A stretch of 49,480 nt of DNA. Source: HXMU1420-2 sp040830545 (GTDB lineage Bacteria; Pseudomonadota; Alphaproteobacteria; Rhodobacterales; Rhodobacteraceae). Position numbers and translations under genes: made by a program. Under the pieces are notes generated by a model that saw nothing but the letters and a program-made list of their open reading frames with translations, had not been told where the DNA came from and did no database searches. The stretch lies in the NCBI GenBank assembly GCA_040830545.1, contig JBFOMB010000199.1:1-49480 (forward strand). The letters are read 5' to 3'. Below, one piece after another: positions 1-6,990 of the stretch; position 1 is the stretch's first letter, and each line of letters starts with the position of its first letter.

Positions 1-95
1 CCGGGAAGCAGCCGCGCGGTTAAGCCTGACAGTCGCGCTCCAGTCGTTTTACAGCCTGCTCGTTTGTTCTGATTTCCTCGGAAAGGATTCCCTTC
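1..95 (+). other. leader of the EPS operon, possible end of an upstream gene
   Basis: A stop codon (TAA, 21-23) closes one forward frame that is open from the window edge, so the last residues of an upstream gene may end here. The rest is the leader of the first glycosyltransferase gene, with an AAAGGA ribosome-binding site at about 80-85. Too little sequence is present to identify the upstream gene. Confidence 0.25.
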
Positions 96-1034
96 ATGGA
101 CCTCTCAATTGTCATCGTGAACTGGAACACCTGCGATTTTCTGCGGGATTGCCTGACCTCCGTGCAGGCGGGCTTGGGCGACCTGCGGGCAGAGGTTCTG
201 GTGGTGGATAATGCCTCGTCCGACGCGTCCATTGCCATGATCCGCGCTGCGTTTCCGGATGTCACCCTGATCGAAAGCGCCGAAAACCTGGGCTTTGCAG
301 GCGGTAACAACGTCGCACTGCGGCAGGCGCGTGGGCGGTATGTGATGTTGCTGAACACCGATACGCTGGTGCATGGCACAGTTCTGCCCGACGCGGTGGC
401 GTGGCTGGATGCCCGCGCCGATGTCGGCGTGATGGGGCCGAAAGTTCTGAACGCCGATGGCACGGTGCAGCCGTCCTGCAGCGCGTTCCCCTCGCTCAAG
501 TTCCTGACCATGCAGGCGTTGGGGCTGACAAAACTGGCACGCCTGGACAGCTACCGCATGACTGGGTGGGACCGGTCGTCCGAGCGGCAGGTTGACGTGA
601 TCTCGGGCGCGGCGATGTTTGTACGGCGGGCCGCGATGGAACAGGTCGGGCTGCTGGACGAGGCCTTTTTCTTTTACGGTGAGGAAACCGATTGGTGCCA
701 CCGGTTCGCGCAGGCGGGCTGGGGCGTTGTGTTTGCCCCATTGCCCGAGGTCACGCATTTTGGCGGCGGGGCGGTTGCGCAACTGAACCATCGCCGCGAC
801 GTGATGATGACCGAAGGCACCACGCGCCTGCATCGCAAACATGGCGGCTTGTTGGCGGGGATGGCCTGCTTTGCGGTGCTGAGTTTTCACAATGTGACAC
901 GTGCAGCCCTTTGGACCGTGCTCAGCCCGTTTCGGCGCGGGGCCGCGCGCGAAAGGGCCCGGCATTTCCGTTCGGTCGCAGCAGATTTGCACAAGGCGTG
1001 GCCAGTGGAGGCGCAGGTGGAGGTCCGGTCATGA
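96..1034 (+). CDS. GT2 family glycosyltransferase (rhamnosyltransferase-like)
   Basis: 312-residue family 2 glycosyltransferase, expected to add one sugar to a lipid-linked exopolysaccharide repeat unit at the cytoplasmic face of the inner membrane. The GT-A fold is visible: SIVIVNWN (4-11), VDNASSD (37-43), the metal/nucleotide-binding region LLNTDT (85-90), and an acidic GEETDW motif near residue 195 typical of WbbL/rhamnosyltransferase-like members. A hydrophobic patch near 245-265 may help membrane association. An AAAGGA site precedes the ATG. The stop overlaps the next start (ATGA), so the two are translationally coupled. Donor and acceptor sugars cannot be read from sequence; 'rhamnosyltransferase' is only a resemblance. 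Confidence 0.88.
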   Translation: MDLSIVIVNWNTCDFLRDCLTSVQAGLGDLRAEVLVVDNASSDASIAMIRAAFPDVTLIESAENLGFAGGNNVALRQARGRYVMLLNTDTLVHGTVLPDAVAWLDARADVGVMGPKVLNADGTVQPSCSAFPSLKFLTMQALGLTKLARLDSYRMTGWDRSSERQVDVISGAAMFVRRAAMEQVGLLDEAFFFYGEETDWCHRFAQAGWGVVFAPLPEVTHFGGGAVAQLNHRRDVMMTEGTTRLHRKHGGLLAGMACFAVLSFHNVTRAALWTVLSPFRRGAARERARHFRSVAADLHKAWPVEAQVEVRS

Positions 1035-2266
1035 AGGTTCTGCTGATCGCGCCAAATCTGGACGGAACGGATGTGGGCGAGGCTTTTGTCGCCTTCAAAT
1101 GGGCCGAGGCGCTGGCCGAGCGGGTGGCGTTGACGGTCCTCACCTTCCAGCGTCCGGGTCGTGCAAATGTCACCGCACAACTGCCGGGTGCGCGCGTGGT
1201 GACCTGGCCGGAACCCGCATGGGCGATGAAACGCGAGCGGCTGAACGCCATGCTGAAACCCGCCTGGCCGGTTTTTGCCACATACGTGCGGCAGTGGATC
1301 GGGCAGGCGCTGAGGCAAGGCGAAAGGTTCGACCTTGCCCATCAACTGATGCCGCAGGCGGCGCGCTATGCGTCCCCGCTGCGTCATTTCGATGTGCCTT
1401 ACATCATCGGTCCGCTCGGCGGCGCGCTGGACACACCCGCCGCCTTCCAGTCCGAGGCCGCAAGCGCGCCGCTGTTCACCCGTCTGCGTGCGCTCGACGC
1501 GTTCCGATTTCGTAATGATCCGTGGCTGCGCGCCACCTATGCCGGGGCGGCCTGCGTTTTGGGCGTCGCGCCTTATGTGCAAGACGTGTTGGGGGACATT
1601 CCGCTGCAACGGTTCGAACCGGTTCTGGAGCTGGGGATTGGGTCCGTCGCGCCAATGGTCGACCGCGCTCACCGGACGGGTGACTTGCGCCTGCTGCATG
1701 TGGGCCGGGCCGTGCGCACCAAGGGGCTGCGTGATGCGGTCCGCGCGTTGGCGCATCTGCGCGACTTGCCCGGCGTGTCCCTGACCAGCGCCGGTGCCGG
1801 GGAAGAGCTGGACCTTTGCCGGGCCGAGGCGGACCGTTTGGGCGTTGCGGATCGTGTGCGGTTACTGGGCAAGGTCCCACGGGATCAGGTCGAGGAACTG
1901 TATGCCAGCCACGATGCGTTCTGCTTCCCCTCGTTCCGCGAACCGGCGGGCGGCGTCCTTTACGAGGCGATGCGCCACGGCCTGCCCATCATCACCGCAG
2001 ATCGCGGCGGTCCGGGATGGATCGTGGACGATACATGCGGCGTCCGTATACCGGTCACTTCACCAGACACCTTTGCCGCTGACATCGCTGAGTCCGTGCG
2101 CCGTTTGGCCGATGATTCCGCCCTGCGCCAGCGGCTGGGACAGGGCGCGCGGACCAAGGTTTTGCGCGAAGGATTGTGGAACGTGAAGGCGGACGGACTG
2201 GTCACGCTCTACAAAGACGTGTTGGCCCAGCAAAATGCGCCCAGCGCTATCCGAAAGGATAGCTGA
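1031..2266 (+). CDS. GT4 (GT-B fold) glycosyltransferase
   Basis: 411-residue glycosyltransferase of the GT4/'glycosyl transferases group 1' type. The N-terminal half is the acceptor domain (MKVLLIAPNLDG start). The C-terminal half carries the nucleotide-sugar domain, with GRAVRTKGLRDAVRAL and the EX7E signature EPAGGVLYE followed by AMRHGLPIITADRGGPG. The ATG overlaps the stop of the preceding transferase. A longer open frame begins upstream at 692, but that part only shadows the first gene. It likely adds an internal sugar of the EPS repeat. A 105-base gap follows before the next gene of the operon. Confidence 0.9.
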   Translation: MKVLLIAPNLDGTDVGEAFVAFKWAEALAERVALTVLTFQRPGRANVTAQLPGARVVTWPEPAWAMKRERLNAMLKPAWPVFATYVRQWIGQALRQGERFDLAHQLMPQAARYASPLRHFDVPYIIGPLGGALDTPAAFQSEAASAPLFTRLRALDAFRFRNDPWLRATYAGAACVLGVAPYVQDVLGDIPLQRFEPVLELGIGSVAPMVDRAHRTGDLRLLHVGRAVRTKGLRDAVRALAHLRDLPGVSLTSAGAGEELDLCRAEADRLGVADRVRLLGKVPRDQVEELYASHDAFCFPSFREPAGGVLYEAMRHGLPIITADRGGPGWIVDDTCGVRIPVTSPDTFAADIAESVRRLADDSALRQRLGQGARTKVLREGLWNVKADGLVTLYKDVLAQQNAPSAIRKDS

Positions 2267-2338
2267 TGCCGCCCATTTGCGACCTCAAAATTGCTTTTTG
2301 CGCAGTAACGTCAATGGGTTAACTCACGGTATCTTCTT

Positions 2339-2361
2339 CCCAGGACCAAACCTGACCTGGG
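2339..2361 (+). promoter_or_regulatory. small hairpin touching the ribosome-binding site of the PssD-like gene
   Basis: CCCAGG (2339-2344) and CCTGGG (2356-2361) form a perfect 6-bp stem with an 11-base loop. The 3' arm runs into the GGGAGA ribosome-binding site (2359-2364) of the gene starting at 2372, so the fold could limit initiation. It lies in the only sizeable gap inside the glycosyltransferase block. The repeat is seen; the function is inferred. Confidence 0.35.
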
Positions 2362-2371
2362 AGATTGCAAG

Positions 2372-2839
2372 ATGCCTGACCGCCACCACTCACGTCCCGT
2401 CGTTCTTGCCGTCTCCTCCGGTGGTGGCCATTGGGTCCAGATGCAGCACCTGACGCCCGCGTTCGATGGCGCAGAGCTGCATTTTGCCACCACCGACCCC
2501 ACTGCCGCAGAACGTTATCCGTCGGCGCGCATCCACACCTACCCGGACGCGAACAAGGACACGCCGCTGCGCATGCTGGCCTGCCTGCTGCGCATGACTT
2601 GGATCGTGCTGACCGTTCGCCCGGATGTGGTGATCTCGACAGGGGCCGCTGGCGGGTTTCTGGCCATCCGGCTGGCCCGTCTGATTGGCGCACGGACGAT
2701 GTTCATCGACTCGATTGCCAACGCGCGGTCGCTGTCGATCTCGGCCCGGCTGTCGATGGGGATCGCGGATCGCGTCCTGTCGCAATGGCCCGAGGTCGCC
2801 CGATCCACCGGCGCAGAATATCGCGGCGCGGTCATCTGA
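2372..2839 (+). CDS. PssD/Alg14-like subunit of a split glycosyltransferase
   Basis: 155 residues, the N-terminal (membrane-anchoring, acceptor-binding) half of a GT-B enzyme split over two genes, as in rhizobial PssD/PssE and eukaryotic Alg14/Alg13. The SSGGGHW motif at 15-21 corresponds to the GGxGGH loop of the family. A hydrophobic segment near 68-88 followed by STGAAGGFLAIRLARLIG is typical of Alg14. Its partner starts 22 bases after its stop. In Rhizobium, PssD/PssE transfer glucuronic acid to glucose-PP-lipid; the donor here is unknown. ATG chosen for the GGGAGA site 8 bases upstream. Confidence 0.85.
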   Translation: MPDRHHSRPVVLAVSSGGGHWVQMQHLTPAFDGAELHFATTDPTAAERYPSARIHTYPDANKDTPLRMLACLLRMTWIVLTVRPDVVISTGAAGGFLAIRLARLIGARTMFIDSIANARSLSISARLSMGIADRVLSQWPEVARSTGAEYRGAVI

Positions 2840-2861
2840 TCCCAGACCAGGAACACACAGC

Positions 2862-3380
2862 ATGATTTTCGCAACCGTCGGCACGCAATTGCCATTCGAT
2901 CGCCTTCTGGCCGGGCTGAACAGCTGGGCCGCGCGCAATCCGGGCGTTCCGGTCTTCGCCCAGACCGGGACCAGCCGGGGCCGGTTTCCCCATCTCGACA
3001 CCGTGAACCATCTAAGCCAGCCCGATTTTGCGACCCGTTTCAGCGCCGCGCGCCTGATCGTATCACATGCCGGAATGGGCACGATCCTGTCCGCTGCGGA
3101 ACTGGGCAAGCCTCTGATCCTGATGCCCCGGCGGCTGAAGTTTGACGAACACCGCACCGATCATCAGCAGGACACCGCCGCTGAAATGGCGCGTCTCAGC
3201 AATGTCGCCGTGGTTGCGGATGGCGAGGCCCTGCACCAGGCGCTGGACCGCGCCTTGGCACAAGGGTTCCCGCTGGCCCGATCCGGGGCGGAGACCTCCA
3301 GTCCCAAGCTGGAACCGTTGCTGGACGTTATCCGCGATTTTGTCTGGGAGCCGTCAACCGTCCAGCGGGGCCTGTCATGA
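2862..3380 (+). CDS. PssE/Alg13-like catalytic subunit of the split glycosyltransferase
   Basis: 172 residues, matching the C-terminal nucleotide-sugar-binding domain of family 28-type transferases (Alg13/PssE). Visible elements are MIFATVGTQLPFDRLL at the start, LIVSHAGMGTI (66-75) and the adjacent SAAELGKPLILMPR (77-90), the donor-site loop of this fold. It would be active only as a complex with the PssD-like protein encoded just upstream, which holds it at the membrane. Its stop overlaps the next gene's start (ATGA). The open frame extends upstream to 2685, but the MIFATVGT start fits the family. Confidence 0.87.
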   Translation: MIFATVGTQLPFDRLLAGLNSWAARNPGVPVFAQTGTSRGRFPHLDTVNHLSQPDFATRFSAARLIVSHAGMGTILSAAELGKPLILMPRRLKFDEHRTDHQQDTAAEMARLSNVAVVADGEALHQALDRALAQGFPLARSGAETSSPKLEPLLDVIRDFVWEPSTVQRGLS

Positions 3381-4219
3381 CCCGCGCCACGATCCTTATC
3401 CCTGCCCATAACGAGGCCACTGTCATCGGGCGCACGCTGTGGTTCCTGTCCCGTGGATTACCGCAAAACGTGGTTGAAGTGATCGTCATCGCCAATGGAT
3501 GCACGGATGCGACGGCAACCCGCGCGCGGGCCGCATTCCCACAGGCAAAGGTTATCGAAACGGACCGCGCTGGCAAATGCCATGCGTTGAACCTGGGCTA
3601 TGCCGCCAGCACCAAAGGCGGCCCGGTGATCTGTCTGGACGCGGATCTGGATGTAACATCGGACTCGATCAGGGCGCTGATCGCGCCGCTGACAACAGGC
3701 AATGCACAGGCCGCGTGTGGCCAGATGGATGTGGTGACCACTCATGCCTCTCCCCTGGTGAAGGCATTCTATCGCGGCTGGCGCACCAATCCCTACTTTG
3801 CCCATGGCAAGTTCGGCGGTCTGTTCGCCCTGTCCGCAGACTGTGCGGCGCGTTTGTTTCCTTTGCCTCAGATCACGGCAGACGACGAATATATCCGCCG
3901 CAGCGTTCCGGCGCGGGACATTGCCCTGGTCGCTGGCTGCACCTTCACCGCCCGCGCGCCTGCGACGCTTCGCGATCTGATCCGGGTGCGCCGCCGCAGC
4001 ATCCGTGGCGCGCAGCAAGTCGGCAAAATGGGCCTGTCACGCCCCGGCCCCCGCCGCCTGCCCAGCATGATCCGTCAGGCATTGACCACACCGTCCGAGG
4101 CGGTGCCGATGCTGGCGTTCCTGGCTGTCATGACCTGGGTCCGTATCGCGCTCGCATGCGAAGGGCGCAGCGCCAAAACACGCTGGGAACGCGACCTGTC
4201 TTCGCGCGTGGTGGGCTGA
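3377..4219 (+). CDS. GT2 family glycosyltransferase
   Basis: 280-residue family 2 glycosyltransferase of the ExoA/ExoO-like type. ATILIPAHNE (4-13) is the nucleotide-binding start, the DAD motif at 88-90 the metal site, and the acidic ADDEYIRR near 173 the probable catalytic-base region. A basic stretch (RVRRRSIRG) and a hydrophobic C-terminal segment suggest membrane association. It overlaps the PssE-like gene by 4 bases and is followed after 3 bases by the chain-length protein, so it is inside the EPS operon. Sugar specificity is unknown. Confidence 0.88.
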   Translation: MTRATILIPAHNEATVIGRTLWFLSRGLPQNVVEVIVIANGCTDATATRARAAFPQAKVIETDRAGKCHALNLGYAASTKGGPVICLDADLDVTSDSIRALIAPLTTGNAQAACGQMDVVTTHASPLVKAFYRGWRTNPYFAHGKFGGLFALSADCAARLFPLPQITADDEYIRRSVPARDIALVAGCTFTARAPATLRDLIRVRRRSIRGAQQVGKMGLSRPGPRRLPSMIRQALTTPSEAVPMLAFLAVMTWVRIALACEGRSAKTRWERDLSSRVVG

Positions 4220-4222
4220 CCC

Positions 4223-6283
4223 ATGTCGCTGGTCGCTGTTCAAACGGACTTCGTGGATGAACAGGACGCGCCTTTGGTGCAGCCTGCAGAAGGCCCCGAA
4301 CCGAACCCCATTCAGGGGCTGGCCCGGGCCATGCGCGGGCGGTGGAAACACGCCATCAGCGGCGCAATTTTACTGGGCGCGGCGCTGGGTGCTGTCGGCT
4401 ACATGTCGGGCGTTCAACTCTATGAATCGCAAGCGATTTTGCGGGTCTATCCGCAGGAATCCAACATCCTCTATGCGACGGGCGAGGCCTCGGTCCTGAA
4501 AACCTTCGACAGCTTCGTCAAGGCAGAGACAACATATGTCGCCTCTCACCCCGTTATGTCCCGCGCGGTGGATGCCATCACGGCAGAACAGCCCGAAACC
4601 TACAGCGATCTGACCGCCAAGGATCTGTCAGGTTCCATCGAAATCAGGCGTCGGGACAGCCTGATTGTCCTCAAGACCAAAAGCCGCAAAGCCGGGTTTG
4701 CGCGGCAAAAGCTGGATGCTGTCGTTGCCGCCTACCTGCAACTGAAGGTCGAAGCGGAAGAGGCCCGGTCCGCCGTGCGCCTGTCCGAATTGCACAACCG
4801 CGAACAGGAACTGGTGCAGCGCCTGACCCAGTTGCGCGCGACGCAGCTGGAGGTTGGTGGCGAGTTCGGCATGAACGCGATCACCAAGGCGCATATCGAA
4901 AAGATTGCGCAGATTGACTCGCTGGCCGCGCGCAAATCCGAAGTGGCCGCAACATTGGCCGCGCTTCAGGCCGACCGGGGCGGGGCGTCTGCGGATACCT
5001 CGGACGAAGAGATCATGCGCGCCACGCTGCTGGACCGCGCAATGGCGGACCTGAATTTCGAACGCGCCAAATTGATGAGCGAATTGGCGGGCCTGCGCGC
5101 AGGGTACGAAGGCCAAAGCAACGCCCGGTTCCGGCTGAAGGAAAGCGCCAAGCTGGACGAGATTGCGGTGATCGAAACCGCGCTGGCCGATCGACGGGAA
5201 CAGATCAAGGTTCTGGGTCAGACCGGCGCGCTGACCAACGCGTCAGCAGATGGGAATGACACCAGCGTTGTCGAAATCAGCAGCCTTTATTCCAAGATCG
5301 AAGGTCAGCTGGACACCGCACGGGCCGAAGCGCGCGACCTGAACCGTCGCCGGATCGAGCTGGATCAGGTTGAACAGGACATAGACGAGGCGCGCGACCT
5401 GCTGGAAGAAACCCGCCGCGCGCTGGAGGTGATCCGCCTGGAATCCGGTCGTTCGCTGCCGGGCTATGCCGTGGTCATGTCGCCCGCATCGCTCCCGGTT
5501 GACCCGGTCAGCGACAGCCGCAAGATGCTTGCGGCCTCGGGCATGATGGGCGGCGCGGGGCTGGCGCTGATGCTGGCGCTGGCCATGGGCCTGACCGAGC
5601 GTCGGGTGCGGTTTGGCGAAAGCCTGACACCGGTTGATCATCAGGTGCCGGTTTTACAGGTCTCTGCCACCGGGTTTGCGGATGCCCACGCTGCCGATCT
5701 GCTGCGCAACGAACTGCAATTGCATCCCCTGCGCAAACCGCGCCTTGTCGGAAAGGCCCCGGTGATCGCGGTGACCTCGGCGGATGACGGCCAGACCACC
5801 GATCTGGCCCGTGCGCTGGCCGAAAGCCATGCCCGCGCGCAGATGAAAACGCTGTTCATCGACGCCGACATCGGCGCTGCGGATGTATCGCAATCGGCGG
5901 ACAACTGGCGCGGTTTTCTGGCCGACACACCGTCTGGCCCGACCTACGCGCCGGGCGAAAATGGCATCTGGGAGCTGCCGCAAGGGCCTGCCAGCGATCT
6001 GGAAGACTCTGGTGTGTCCGCCCCCATGGTGCGCGGCGCATTGGACGAGGTTCTTTATGACTTCGACGTCGTGATCGTGTCCGCAGGCAGCCTGCGCGAC
6101 CGCCTGTCCAGCCAGTTTGTCCTGCCTGCCGCCGATGTGGGTGTGCTGCAGATGACGCCCGGCACACGCAAGGACGCCGTTTTCAACCAGATCAACCGCC
6201 TCGACGGCCTGCCACGCAACGGCAGCGTCGCCGTGCTGCGCAACGCCCTGCCTGGGGACCCCTGGCTGCGTCTGCGCACCTGA
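4223..6283 (+). CDS. Wzz/GumC-type polysaccharide co-polymerase with degenerate BY-kinase domain
   Basis: 686-residue inner-membrane protein expected to set chain length or assist export of the polysaccharide. Order: transmembrane segment near 38-62, a long periplasmic domain rich in charged coiled coil (about 150-420), a second transmembrane segment near 436-460, then a cytoplasmic P-loop-like domain (about 500-686). That domain looks like a tyrosine autokinase (Wzc/CpsD) that lost its active site: the Walker A lysine position is Q524 (TSADDGQTT), Walker A' is kept (LFIDAD, 544-549), the Walker B aspartate position is S620 (DVVIVSAG), and no C-terminal tyrosine cluster is present. Family knowledge predicts no ATP hydrolysis; a scaffold role is inferred. 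Confidence 0.87.
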   Translation: MSLVAVQTDFVDEQDAPLVQPAEGPEPNPIQGLARAMRGRWKHAISGAILLGAALGAVGYMSGVQLYESQAILRVYPQESNILYATGEASVLKTFDSFVKAETTYVASHPVMSRAVDAITAEQPETYSDLTAKDLSGSIEIRRRDSLIVLKTKSRKAGFARQKLDAVVAAYLQLKVEAEEARSAVRLSELHNREQELVQRLTQLRATQLEVGGEFGMNAITKAHIEKIAQIDSLAARKSEVAATLAALQADRGGASADTSDEEIMRATLLDRAMADLNFERAKLMSELAGLRAGYEGQSNARFRLKESAKLDEIAVIETALADRREQIKVLGQTGALTNASADGNDTSVVEISSLYSKIEGQLDTARAEARDLNRRRIELDQVEQDIDEARDLLEETRRALEVIRLESGRSLPGYAVVMSPASLPVDPVSDSRKMLAASGMMGGAGLALMLALAMGLTERRVRFGESLTPVDHQVPVLQVSATGFADAHAADLLRNELQLHPLRKPRLVGKAPVIAVTSADDGQTTDLARALAESHARAQMKTLFIDADIGAADVSQSADNWRGFLADTPSGPTYAPGENGIWELPQGPASDLEDSGVSAPMVRGALDEVLYDFDVVIVSAGSLRDRLSSQFVLPAADVGVLQMTPGTRKDAVFNQINRLDGLPRNGSVAVLRNALPGDPWLRLRT

Positions 6284-6311
6284 CTCTGCTGCAACCTGAG
6301 GAGACCAAGCA

Positions 6312-6947
6312 ATGACCATGCTATCCATCAACGCTGCCAATCACCGCCGCGCCCTGCCCGCGACGCGATGGTTCGACCTCGCGCTTGGCCTGCTTGTCCT
6401 GTCCGTGATCTGGCCTGTCCTGCTGCTGTGCGCCTTGGCCGTGGCGCTGACCTCGCGCGGGCCGATGTTCTTTGTGCAAACCCGGATCGGGCAACACGGC
6501 GTCCCGTTTCAGATGATCAAGTTCCGCTCCATGTACGCGGATGCCGAAGCCCGCCGCGCGGCTCTGATGCATCAAAGCGACCGCGAAGGTCTGTGCCTGA
6601 AGATCCGCAAAGACCCCCGCATCACGCCGGTCGGTCGGTTTCTGCGTCGCTGGTCGCTCGATGAGCTGCCGCAGATCTTCAACGTGCTGAAAGGCGACAT
6701 GTCTCTGGTCGGGCCGCGCCCTGCCCTGCCGCAGGAGGTCGCGAACTATCCCGAGAATGCACATCGCAGACATCTGGTCCTGCCGGGAATAACCGGGCTC
6801 TGGCAGGTGTCCGGCCGGGCCGAAATCGGGTTCGACCAGATGATCGAACTGGACCTGCACTACGTGCGCACGGCCTCGGTCCCCACAAACATCGTCATCC
6901 TGCTGCGCACCTTCGGCGCAGTGATCACCGGGCGCGGGGCCTACTGA
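6312..6947 (+). CDS. polyprenyl-phosphate sugar-1-phosphate transferase
   Basis: 211-residue bacterial sugar transferase (WcaJ/ExoY/PssA C-terminal type) that starts the repeat unit by moving a sugar-1-phosphate from a nucleotide sugar to undecaprenyl phosphate. One membrane-inserted helix (about 19-46) is followed by the conserved cytoplasmic domain: FFVQTRIG, MIKFRSMYADAE (67-78), WSLDELPQIFNVLKGDMSLVGPRP and PGITGLWQVSGR. The length fits ExoY-like short forms without the four-helix N-terminal domain. A GAGGAG-type site lies before the ATG. This is the initiating enzyme of the surrounding transferases. Confidence 0.93.
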   Translation: MTMLSINAANHRRALPATRWFDLALGLLVLSVIWPVLLLCALAVALTSRGPMFFVQTRIGQHGVPFQMIKFRSMYADAEARRAALMHQSDREGLCLKIRKDPRITPVGRFLRRWSLDELPQIFNVLKGDMSLVGPRPALPQEVANYPENAHRRHLVLPGITGLWQVSGRAEIGFDQMIELDLHYVRTASVPTNIVILLRTFGAVITGRGAY

Positions 6948-6990
6948 CGCACACTGACACAAACAAAACACCTAACAGACTGGGAACACG

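Noticed and set aside
105..992. 295-codon open frame opposite the first glycosyltransferase
   Set aside because: No family features, no ribosome-binding site; the GT2 motifs on the + strand are unambiguous.
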